Assembly (NCBI GenBank): GCA_030407085.1
Contig: CM059582.1
Location: forward strand, 211,326,001-211,390,000
Length of the DNA stretch: 64,000 nt
Reading direction: 5' to 3'
Origin: Trichopria drosophilae
Lineage: Eukaryota; Arthropoda; Insecta; Hymenoptera; Diapriidae
A program made the position numbers and the translations under genes. Position 1 is the stretch's first letter. The number at the start of each line of letters is the position of its first letter. The notes beneath the pieces were generated by a model that saw only the letters and a list, made by a program, of their open reading frames with translations, made no database searches and was not told where the DNA came from. Positions 11,204 through 21,563 of the stretch are shown here, in pieces.

Positions 11204-13291
11204 CTATAATGCGTCTAGCTTTTTCTGAATTTTCTCCGATGACTTTTCAATTCCTCTTACCAGTCTGCGAGAGTCACAATTTAGCGATAGCTTTACTGTT
11301 TCTCTGCCAGTAGACAGTCCCAACTTCGTAAGAATTTCAGAAACTGTCCTCGTAGTCCCAAGGTTGTACTCGCATATAGCCAAACACGTTGCAATTTTTA
11401 TCCGAGAGTTACCGACAAACACTTCTTTTGGGCACCTGCTCCAAATAATACTGTGCAAACTTTCATTTGCGTTCTGAGTCAGGCATCTTGAGCAACGCAA
11501 CAACAGGGAATCTTCAGACAATCTTTGATATAATGGTAGAATTTTGTCGAAGCACAATTGAGTGAGAGGTGTATGGATGTTTCCATTATGAGAACGTGGT
11601 TTCTTATTATTTGCCTTGTCTGCTTGGAAGAAACACCAAGAAGATGATCCTTGAGGACATAGAAAGTGTTTGAGGTTTTGATATCAGTAGAAACTGCGTG
11701 ATAAAATCGACGCCAGGATCGAATCTCTCATTGCCTATTGATCATTGTTTGTTCATTATAAATCCATTTCATTTTTGACGATTTCTGAATAATTGAGAAA
11801 TTCATATTTTTACTCACATCAATATTGTTCTTAATTCTGTGAATAGCTTTCTTGTAATATTCTGTCAACTTTTGGATCGTTGATTTTTTTTAGCTGTCCA
11901 TATCCTCTACCAACCCAGTGTCACTTTACGTGCCTTTTCCTCTGATACTATGTTGCATAGTCCAGTAAAAAACAGTCTGACAATAGTAATAAGGAGTAAA
12001 CCAGTATAACATTTTGCTTGTAAGTTACTAGAAATAATCAGAAGCAATTACATAAATAATTTCACTCACCTTTTTCCTACGTGATTCACACATTCTTCTT
12101 TGGAAATTTCATGATCTGCACCATATACATTCAGGCTAGTCAGATGGTTGAAAGTTTTACAATCTCCATCTGAGAGCATTTTAGTGTATCGAAATCCATA
12201 TTCGATAGACCGCTTCCAGAGATTCTCAGCAACCGATACTTCCATTGCTCCAGCTGATCCATTATGGTTCTTGTTGCAACATTCAGCATGACCTTCAGAC
12301 CAGACAGCAAATTCAGGTGAGTCTTCACCTAACTCAGCAGCGGCCATCACGCAAGTATGACAATATTTTGTCATAATATCATAATCTATAACAAATCCTG
12401 TCTCTATATCAATAACGCATCCTAACACCATGCTTCGATTTATAACCACGCGTTAGCCAAGTGCCATCGTAACTGACGCCAATGTCTACGATGTCTTGGT
12501 TTTCCCTTTTTTCATTATCTTCTGTTTGCATATCTACATTTGTTATCTCTTCGATTACACAATTATTGTCATTCACTTCATTTTCCACTACAAAATTATC
12601 GGACGAATCTTCCGTTTCTCCGTCTATTTCGAATTCGAGCTCTTCCAATGTGTGGTTTTCTGTCACATTATTCTCACTATGGACTTTCCTAGCAATTGTT
12701 CGGCATTCCTGAAGAATATTTTGAGTAACTTGGTCAATACTTGATGATAATGTATTTACATAGTTCTGAAAATTGGATTCTGATAAAGGTGCACAATTCA
12801 TAAAGGTACAAAATTGTTGGACTCCCGAATATCCCTTTCCCATGTATAGGAAAGCTGCAGCCAAGCGCAAATTCACGTCAAAAGGAGTGTGAGACGAGTG
12901 GTTTTTAGTGACACGTTTTGAAGAATAAATTTCACATTTTTTGGGCTTCAAATCCCTGCATCTCACACTCTTGACAGCGGAAAACAATTTTGTGTGCAAA
13001 TCCAATACAACTGTTTTCACCTGCATCAAGCGTCATAGATATTCCATCGCAATCAACACATTTCACTCTCTTTAGAAGCTGTTTTTCAACTGTGAAATAT
13101 CAAAAATTATATATTGAATGCCATTCTCCAACGTTCACTTCCTGGGACATTTCTTCAAATTTTGTGTCAATCCGAACACTCGTCTTTGGCAATTCGTTTA
13201 TTTCATTTTCCAATTCCATTTGATTTTCATTTGAGCATAGTAAAATCATTACTTTCACACGTGAGACACGATTTCGCCATCGATTTTTCAT
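11204..13291 (-). pseudogene. Mutator-like transposase, frameshifted
   Basis: Read on the minus strand, three blocks follow the known order of the arthropod Mutator-like transposase domain. 13029-12409 ends with IGVSYDGTWLTRGYKSKHG; 12449-12066 holds GCVIDIETGFVIDYDIMTKY, then ...AMEVSVAENLW...SDGDCKTF...ECVNHVGKR; about 11605-11204 holds SRCLTQNANESLHSIIWSRC. The aspartates in SYDGTW and SDGD are likely catalytic-core positions of the family. Blocks 1 and 2 are joined by a 1-2 nt frameshift near 12420. Block 2 ends at a strong splice donor (GTGAGT at 12069-12064), so blocks 2 and 3 are probably exons of one gene. The N-terminal part (13029-13291) is split by further frameshifts. It cannot make a working enzyme as it stands. 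Confidence 0.8.
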
Positions 13292-13620
13292 TCAGCTTGT
13301 TGTAATATTTTTGATCTTTTACGTTTAGGCATTTTTTTGGTTAGTTGATCGATTTATTGAAAATGTTTTTTCTAAGATTGTGAAGATATTTGACAAAAAA
13401 AAACTAAAAAAAAAGATCAAATGCACTTACAGAGATTATTGTCGTGAAATCTCACCGATACACTGAGAAAAGTTCACTCTCAAATAAATTACGTACTGAC
13501 AGAACATAGCGCAATATGCAATAATGTGACAAATGAGAATCTCATACTTGAACGGTCGATAGTTTTGCAGCATATACATATAAAATTACTTATAAATTTC
13601 TTAGTACATTTTTTTTTACA

Positions 13621-13711
13621 AAAGAATCTGACATGAATTTGACCTCGAAATCGAGCAAGAAAAAAAATATAAACAATTTCAATCACTAAAATTTCGAGGG
13701 GTCAAAATAAC
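13621..13711. repeat. Internal extra copy of the MULE right terminus
   Basis: AGAATCTGACATGAATTTGA followed by CCTCGAAATCGAGCAAG and ATTTCGAGGGGTCAAAATAA matches the outer 90 bp of the right terminal repeat (about 14300-14395) in the same direction. It then diverges just before the CACAGGAGCC tip. The element therefore has two right-end-like sequences. Confidence 0.8.
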
Positions 13712-14039
13712 ATGTTACTGATGCGTGTTTATGTTGACATTATTATACACATGTATACAATTCTACATCTACACATTCATCTGCAGCTGTCTGTATATAT
13801 ACATGTGCGTGTTTTTTAATTACCCTATTCTTGAAAAGGAACTGTGAAAAAATTCCAGAAATTTTCATGACAGTATATTATTTATTATTTTTATCTATCA
13901 TTTATAAATATATCCGAAGAAGAAAGAAAAATACCATAATGGATACGTAAAATACCCTACTTCATATTACAATGTTACGAATATTAGCTGCTCTACCATT
14001 TTGGAAATTTTTCTGTAAAATCTGTGTACAGTATGGTCA

Positions 14040-14410
14040 TGAATGTTCTTGATTATTGAAATAAATGCATTTATTTATAAAAACATGGTGTTTTTCAATT
14101 CATCTGCGGCTTCAGTAGACTGAAATTCCTTGATTTGAACCTAAAAAATCTATCTTCTCTTACAATTTTTAATATTTTTTGGTGGAAATTTTTTTATATG
14201 ATTTTCTCAACATTTCGAACAATCGCTCATAAGCGTTTGAAAATATCTGTTATGGTTGCAAAAAAATATTTTTTTTTTCAGCGAATTTTTCGAATTTTTT
14301 TTTTCTAAGAATCTGACACGAATTTGACCTCGAAATCGAGCAAGTAAAAAAATATAAACAATTTCAATCACTAAAATTTCGAGGGGTCAAAATAACACAG
14401 GAGCCTCCCC
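14040..14410. repeat. Right terminal inverted repeat of the MULE
   Basis: Near-perfect inverted partner of 10530-10910. It ends GGAGCCTCCCC followed by TTAA. Confidence 0.9.
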
Positions 14411-14906
14411 TTAAAAGTGCCTGAATTAATTTTTCAAAATTCGGGCTCTGTATCTATAATTCTACTTTCTATATACTGACAATTATAGAATGCCAAAGAA
14501 GTTAATTAAATTAATTTTGAAGTTATTGGAAATAAATAAAAATCACTTTTTCCCAACAGACTTGGTCCAATTTCTAATTAATTTCTTTGACATTCCTTAA
14601 TTGGCCGTATATTGTACAATATAGAGCCCGAATTTCAAAAATTGATTAAGACATTTATGACTTTCGATTTTCACCGTAAATTCCTACCTTATCAATGGAG
14701 CACTTTAGAACCGCCATAATGAGAACTACATAGAATGGTATCGAGTCATTTTTAGTAATTTTTATACTGTACATAAATAACTACAAAAATTGCAGTTCTT
14801 CCATTTTGGCCACTAGAGGATTACCCATCTAATACGTGGTCACAGATTAATATATGAGATATGGTATATACATACATAATGTTCGTAGAGTCCATTCTAT
14901 GCCATA

Positions 14907-15130
14907 TCCCAGTACACCAAAAATCCTGATTTACAATAAAGTAACTGTATAGTTAACTTCTAGTCCGCTAATGTCCAACTGAAAGGCAACTATGAGTAAA
15001 GAGTCCAAGTGGACTTAAAGTGCTTTAAGTGGCCTTTAAATCGACTGTTTGCTTATAGTTGCCTTTTAGTTAGATTATAAGTCAACTATACAAATACTTT
15101 ATTGTAAATCAAGGATTTGGTTTATTGGGA
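14907..15130. mobile_element. Short MITE with TCCCA(G/A)TA(C/A)ACC ends
   Basis: The left end TCCCAGTACACCAAAAATCC then TGATTTACAATAAAGTAA pairs with the right end through TTACTTTATTGTAAATCA-like and GGATTTGGTTTATTGGGA sequence. Arms are about 55 bp in a 224-bp element. The tip resembles that of the 8707-9827 element. Confidence 0.65.
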
Positions 15131-16574
15131 TCGCACCACGGGGGTGATACAGAGATTATAGGGTTGTGTTTCGCTAAAGATTTTTCCGTGCTCCTTATTG
15201 TAGATATTTTTAGTTCCAAGGGTGACGTGTGATGTCACTAGAGCCTATGTAGGATGTACCGAATGGTCACGAATTCAGCCGAATCGACGATCGCCTTCGC
15301 TGCTCAACGTGCTCGTGATTATGGCACAGAGTAATAACAGAGAGCCAAAGACCCCCTTTTAGGCGTGCCTCAAATTTCCCACTGTTTTCTGCGCCACAGC
15401 TTACTTGTACATTGCGGTCATTCCAGTTACTAGGAACACAAGGTAAAACAGAGTGTATTTTACGAAGCCGGTGAATGTCGATACAGAAGTTCTTGCGTCC
15501 ATCTGATAAGGCAAGCGGTGACATTACCGACATGAAAAATGTGAAGAAAACACTACTGATAAAGAGAAGCGATGACATTACCGACTTTTGGAGTATGAAG
15601 AGCAATCTAATTTTTCAGATAAATTATCCTGTGGGATAAATATAGTGTTAATTATTTTTGGCGAAATGTTGATTGTTGTATTATTTTTTAATAGAAAATA
15701 AAAATTATATATAAAAACTGATATTTAGCTGTTTTTTATTTAACTCGCACATAATTCCGCGACACAATAAAATTATAATTTGTAAAGTAGAATGAAATAA
15801 TCTTATTATTAATTTCGATATAAAATTGAATTAACATAAACGATTTCAAATTTTTCACGAAGGAGTACAAACGCGAATTCATTTTTGAAAATTATAATTA
15901 GGGTTGGTTTTGAACAGTATGAATCAGCTTATTTTATAATTATTTATTGAAAAATGAACAAATTGTATGTTACAGAGTCCGTAAACACTAATTCACTCAT
16001 CTTTTACTTTTTTCTGTTGCATTTTAGATACCTTTGCAACATAAAATATCGTATGATACATGTGCAAAACTGTTTTTTTGTATTGTATTATACTATAATG
16101 TTAATCTGTCAATGTAATATATGTGTATTAACAACAATAAACTATGAAACTATTATGAAATTGTAATAAATTATGCGTAAGATTTACCGCAGTTCATATT
16201 TTTGTATACGCGCGGTTTTTAAGCGACCTCCAAATGGTATTGAAAATCAGAAGAACCACAAGCAAAACAAATATGTTCTATATATTTATAAGAGATATTG
16301 CACGTGCATTATTGTATAGCAGAGAATAGCGAATAGTTTTCTGAAACGCACGAAGAAAATATCTAGGTGTTAAATCCCGAAAAAACTAGAGAGCTATAAA
16401 AATTTGATAATTAATTTTAGGTTTATTTCGTTCTGTAGTGTTTTCGAGAATTAGATTTTTCCCAAAACGAAAACAGTAAAAAGAGAAATTAATGTTTTTG
16501 TGAAGTTTTTTTCCGTGTTTTTCGTTCGCGGCCGTTGTGTTTTTAATTGTTGAAGGTGTTCGTAGTCTGGAATC
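15131..16574. other. Non-coding DNA upstream of the THAP transposase gene
   Basis: Frames at 15267-15605 (minus) and 15954-16166 (plus) show no motif. The last few hundred bases are presumably promoter and 5' leader of the THAP gene, but no core promoter element could be picked out with confidence. Confidence 0.3.
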
Positions 16575-16731
16575 ATGGAATACCCATGGGAATTAGAAAA
16601 ACAAAAAAAAATTACTGTCTACGACAAGTGTGCGTACAAGAATTGTACGAATATTAAGAGCAAAAACTGTCCTCTTTTTCGTTTTCCGTTACCAAAAGAT
16701 GATAGATTTGAAATTTGGATAACGAACTGCG
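16575..16731 (+). CDS. THAP transposase exon 1 (first half of the THAP zinc finger)
   Basis: ATG at 16575 (context AATCATGG) opens 52 codons. Residues from about 17 onward read CAYKNCTNIKSKNCPLFRF, which supplies the first two cysteines of the C2CH THAP finger and the loop after them. The exon ends at the donor G|GTAAGT (GT at 16732) in phase 1. The rest of the finger lies in exon 2, more than 4.5 kb away. THAP fingers bind the transposon ends in P elements; that role is inferred from the family. Confidence 0.8.
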
Positions 16732-17670
16732 GTAAGTCTGTGTTGTTTATTTCATTGCAAATTACATATTACAAATAATATTGTTTAACATTCTACATCT
16801 ATTAACCTTCAAGGACCATATGAATAAAAATTGAACGTGAAATTTATTAATAGTTTTTAATATTACAACGCAATGAAAAATAATTTGAAATAGACGTTTT
16901 TTCTTCGGAATGTCTATATCCACCCCGCACTTTCCGAGTTGAGGATGATAAAATACTGTAAATTTGAAAATAAACGAATCACACGCCATTTTTTAAATAA
17001 AATTAACCATTTTTTAAATCTTTTCTTTATTATTTACCGTTATTTTTTGAACACTATAGCATTAGAATATCTTTGTTCGGTACAAATATTGCGTCAAATA
17101 TGTTTAAGCTTCAATATGGTGACATATGTTTTTAAAAAATTGGATATCACGGTTTCGCAAATGGCATCCGAAATAAACAGTTGTTTGAATTTATTGAGAA
17201 ACCGGCTGGATTTTTTTTATTTTTTATTCGATTCATTTGAAAATTTTAAAAAATTTACAAAAAATTGTAAAGAAATTCTATTATATTCTTTGCTTGAATT
17301 CTAAGCATTTTTTTGTTCTTTGCAGTTGTTTCGAAAAGTTGACATATTTCGAGAAAAACAATATATATGGGGCATTCCACGCCAATTTGACAACTCCCCC
17401 CCCCCAGACCTTGCTGAAAATTTTTTACATGGTTGCTCCATCGAAAAATAACACTTGCAAATTTTTTGGGATATTTTAGAAGGTTTTTTCTTTTTATGAC
17501 TTTGAAATAGTAAAAATACAACAAATTTTTGAAAAAAGTCGTGTTTTTGTTTATACATTTCTTTTAAATAAAAAAATATCATTGCAAGAAGCAATAAAAT
17601 AGTTCTGAACCGCTCGAGTTATAAATAAATACATATAATAAATAATTCATGTTGGCTTATAGTATCTTTA

Positions 17671-17865
17671 ACACTCTGTGCGTAAAACTCGATTTTACGT
17701 ACTAGGGCGAAAATTTCATGTTCGTAAACTCGAGCTCTACACACGTCGTATTAAAAAATATCGTATGGAACATGGGCTAAATATCGATCTCCGACGATTG
17801 TGAAGTTTGTCGCCCGAGTGAAACGAAGATCGAAATTTTCGCCCTTGTTGCACAATATACTATTA
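17671..17865 (+). repeat. Dispersed repeat, copy 1 (also at 26792-27000)
   Basis: ACTCTGTGCGTAAAACTCG, GTAAACTCGAGCTCTAC, CACGTCGT, ATCGTATGGAACA and AATATCGATCTC appear in the same order here and at 26792-27000, with about 10-15 percent differences by eye. Beyond 17800 the copies diverge by rearrangement. Confidence 0.75.
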
Positions 17866-18098
17866 TTTTCACTTTCAGTGCATGGACCGTCTATACCACA
17901 TGGAAAAATACTTTCTTATCAAAATTACAAAATTGTCCTATCAAGAATACATATAATTAGATCTGCTTTCAATTTTATTAACTTTTCACTTATTCGTTTT
18001 TGCAAATTTTTGGAAGCGGTCCTTGATTTTTCGACGAAAAATAATCACTTTATTTTATTTTATTTTGAAATTTAAATATATATGTTCCTCCTTTTTTT

Positions 18099-18773
18099 TG
18101 ACCGTTTCCATTTCAAATCATGCGGATAGTTAGAACTCGTGTCATGGAATTAATTGCAGTGAAAGTATGTTATTAATCAACGAAAATAAACAGACACGTA
18201 TTTTACAGTTTTGTAAAAAGAAGATTATCGGGCGAGTTATGAATTTTTAAAGTTTTAACGATTTAGACTGAAAACGTCGAAAATGTAAGGAACAAAAATT
18301 TTAAATTGACGTATTTTTTCGCTTAACACAGTACAGGCGGACAGTAATATTACATGGAATAGATTCGCGGTAATATCACAAATCACAGAGAAAAAAATAA
18401 GACAAAAACGGTGGTGTTTTTTAGTAAATTGAATTTTATGATTTTTTGAAAAATCGACGTCATTTTGTTAATTTTGAATTCTTTTAAATTCTCTCATACT
18501 GTTTTTGAAGAACGCGAAATAACCTATTAAATCCAAAAGGAAAACATGGAAAATTTGCATTAAGCGAAAAAATACATCACCTTAAAATTTTTGTCCCTAG
18601 ATTTCCGACGTTTTTCAGTCAAAATGTTAAAACTGTAAAAATTCATAACTCTCGGCAAAAAATCTTCTTTTTAGAAAACTGTAAATACGTGTCTCTTTAT
18701 TTTCGTTGAATAATAACGTACATTCATGACATGAGTTGTAACTCTCTGCGTGATTTGAAATGGAATCGGTCGT
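18099..18773. mobile_element. Foldback/MITE with ~230-bp inverted arms
   Basis: The left arm begins TGACCGTTTCCATTTCAAAT and the right arm ends ATTTGAAATGGAATCGGTCG. The arms continue through ACACGTATTTACAGTTTT-like, AAGAAGATT, AGTTATGAATTTTTA and CGACGTTTTTCAGTC-like blocks on both sides. There is no coding capacity. It sits in intron 1 of the THAP gene. Confidence 0.7.
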
Positions 18774-19903
18774 TTATATTTTCATTACTTGTGTTAGTTC
18801 ATTGACTTGTTAGTCTGGTGATCGGTGTTATTTTTATAAAAAAAAACTTAAAAGTCATGTGAAAATTTGTATACTTCCTAGCTTATATTCTATATTTGAG
18901 AAAAAATAAGTGGGAATGAATACTAGTGAAAAGCAACTCTCCATAATCGGATCGGTTTGAAAATAGTTTAGGGTTGTTGATCATAAATTAGAGGACAAAT
19001 TAAATGTTGAATCTGTGGCACACCAAACAAAATCACATCTTATCTGTCATTATCTTCCAAAGTTACGTGTCCGTCGTATGTGTACAGTACAACGCGGCGC
19101 TGTGATATTGACAGACCCGCTAAACGCATTTTAATATTTTGTTATTTTATTTAATCATTTAATTTCAAGAAAACTAATATATTATTTTGTCTGTCGAGGG
19201 AGGTAGGTAGCATCCACCTTAGAAAGTATCGTGAAATTATATGAAGCAGTCAATGTATCCCTTGCTACTTACTTTCTTAATAAAATTTCTTACTTTTTTC
19301 TCCGTATAGTGTTTATAAAAAAGGCAATGTTTGTTTTAAAGTCTGCTATTTAATTTATTAATTTAAAAAATACCTTTCCAAGGATATTACTACTGTTATA
19401 GGATAACATGCATATTGAATTGCGGTACGTAATATATAAATTACATATTACTGGGAAAACAGAAACAAATTTAAAAAATGTTCAGTTTTAAATGAAACGT
19501 ATATCCTATAATTATTTGCCGTGTACAATGGGTCCGTTCTGCTGTTATTTCCAAGTGTCAAGAATTGCTGAAAATGCGCCTTTCTCGTACTGGGCATTTA
19601 ATTGTGCTTTTCTCTTGAAACAAATGAAAATCATATAAAGAGTATATTTAGTAAAAAATCTACATGTTCTGTACAATTTCTATAGTTCTGATTTTAACCT
19701 TTTAACGCTAAAATATACAATTTTTTTCGTGATTGACATTATTTTTTAGCACCTCTATGAGAAAAATTTTGCAATAGTCATTTCGGCTTAGATGGGTCAA
19801 AAATATTGGTAACATCGATTTTTCATTGTTGTAGAGTCATAGAACCTGAAATTTATGTTCCGGGATCCCTTCTGGGAATCCGGTTCGGGTTCAGTAAGGT
19901 AGA

Positions 19904-20461
19904 GGTTTGAAGTTGTCAGAAAAATTTTCTTTTTTGACCTCGCAACTGGCACAAGTATATGCACAAAATTTCGATTTGGGCCGATTTCACTATCTTATCC
20001 TGCCAGAGCCACTTTTATCGCCATTTTGGAGAATTTTTCCTGTATCTGATAGCAAATCCATCCGGCCGGGAATTTTCAGTAGGGTAACCCCTTTTCTCAG
20101 TCCGTAATCGTCAAAAAGGTGTTAATTACGCATTTTTTCGTTTTTTAATCATTCATAATGAATTGCGTTTTTTAATAATTTTTCTTTTTAGCCGTAAATA
20201 AAATGATGAAGTACCTAATAAATCATGTCAATTCAGCTTGGTTTGATATATGTTCAGGAATTTTTTCAAACAAATCGCTTGCATGGGTGCAGAGAAAAAA
20301 ATTAAAAACCTAATTAGCACCTTTTTTACGACTGTGGACTGAAAAAAGGGGTCAGTTGTTTGAAATTTTCAGAAAAATTTTCTTTTTTGACCTCGAAACT
20401 GATACAACTATATTCATTCAATTTCGTTTTTGTGGTCGATTTCACTATCTTATCCTGCTAG
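19904..20461 (+). repeat. ~100-bp direct repeat flanking a 266-bp MITE
   Basis: 19904-20006 and 20357-20461 share CAGAAAAATTTTCTTTTTTG, ACCTCG(C/A)AACTG and GATTTCACTATCTTATCCTG in order. Between them, 20087-20352 is an inverted repeat with ends ACCCCTTTTCTCAGTCC and GGACTGAAAAAAGGGGT. Both reside in intron 1. The direct repeats may be an older duplication into which the small element jumped. Confidence 0.7.
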
Positions 20462-21283
20462 ATCGTTCATTTATAATAGCACTGCCATGCATATAAAATC
20501 CAAAAAATGAATAGACTTGTATGATACTTGACATTCAAATGTTTTGGGGTTACTGTTCAAATTCGTCACCAGTGACTCTAAAAACCCGAAGTAACATTTT
20601 GCAAGTAAATCGGAATAATTTTGTTCAATTTCGCCCGCCACGTTGGATCCGTCATTTTGAATTTTTAAAAACTGACTTTAGATTCGTAATCAGCGACTCC
20701 AAAAACCACAGAGTAACAAGTTTCAAGCCAAGCCAATTATGGAGAATTGCTTTCCACCTATACTTACATTCCCAATTATTTTGACTGAAATTTCAAATAT
20801 AAGTTAGGGGGCACTCAGTAACTTCAGGTTCTCCGAAATTTTCACAAAGGATTAAGCTTTCTTTTAAGCCTTATGAGATCTTTTTATTCCTTCTCATTTT
20901 CTTTTTACAGTACTTCAAAAAGCATCAAAAAAGGGTTCTTCGTGATATTTTGACCACCCATTGTAAGGTTCAAAACAAATTATGAAAAAAGTTTTTTAAT
21001 TTTCTTCTTTATTGATACCTTAACTTCTAATAAACACAGGAAGTTTGAAATAAACATAATTTTACTGATTTCTTGTTACAAGTGTTAGCGGTAAATTCGA
21101 ATGCACTGACCTGTCGTGACCTGACTTAACTTATCTTACACCTCAAAAGTTTTACTTCGTGCGAACTGAAGTACCATAAGCGCATAACATAATACATCCT
21201 TATACAGCGTTAAAAAATGTAGCTAACTTTCGTATTTTCTTTCAATGCGTTAATGTCTATTTTTATTTCTCACAATGTTGCAG

Positions 21284-21480
21284 GGAATGAAAAATTAAGA
21301 ACTTGGTCAGGTACATCAGTTCACCAAGCAGGTTTATGCGGTGACCACTTTCGCGATGAAGACTTCATAAACAAGAGTAAACTGCATCGTCGCAGAAATC
21401 CAGTACCGTGGAGAGTTGCAGACTCAGTTGGAAATGTAGAAGTTCCAGTGGATGATGATGTTTTAAGTACAGATGATGAG
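21284..21480 (+). CDS. THAP transposase exon 2 (second half of the THAP finger)
   Basis: It starts after TTGCAG and completes the codon begun in exon 1. It contains LCGDHFRDEDF (the Cys-x2-His pair of the THAP finger) and then RRRNPVPWRV, which stands where the family's conserved AVPTIF-like motif lies. It ends GATGATGAG|GTACGT in phase 0. An acidic tail follows the finger. Confidence 0.85.
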
Positions 21481-21563
21481 GTACGTATTAACCGAATGTG
21501 ATTCTGTCACGTAAGATCGAAATAGTGATGAAATTACATATCGTTTATCATTGATCTTTATAG

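Larger units (their letters stand above)
10530..14410 (-). mobile_element. Mutator-like (MULE) DNA transposon with long terminal inverted repeats
   Basis: Positions 10530-10910 and 14040-14410 are near-perfect inverted copies of each other (about 375 bp), starting GGGGAGGCTCCTGTGTTATT. TTAA lies directly outside both ends. The interior carries a decayed minus-strand transposase of the arthropod Mutator-like type (11204-13291) and a CA/CG microsatellite (about 10920-11025). A third partial copy of the right terminus sits inside at 13621-13711. MULEs usually make 8-11-bp target duplications; none of that length is visible here, so the flanking TTAA is either the target, part of the inverted repeat, or chance. 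Confidence 0.85.
16732..21283 (+). other. 4.55-kb intron 1, packed with repeats
   Basis: It is bounded by GTAAGT and a TTGCAG acceptor. It contains a TTTACGTAC-type dispersed repeat (17671-17865), a 675-bp inverted repeat (18099-18773), a TTAACC..TTAACGCT tip resembling the TTAA MITEs (19694), and a direct repeat split by a small MITE (19904-20461). Short frames within it (for example 16939-17304 and 17255-17594) carry no motif. Confidence 0.7.

Noticed and set aside
17376..17405. GGGGCATTCCACG followed by a C run, resembling a Harbinger-type tip
   Set aside because: No inverted partner or TWA duplication was found within reach.
16939..17594. Phe/Lys/Asn-rich frames in intron 1
   Set aside because: AT-rich DNA gives such frames by chance; no motif and no splice context.
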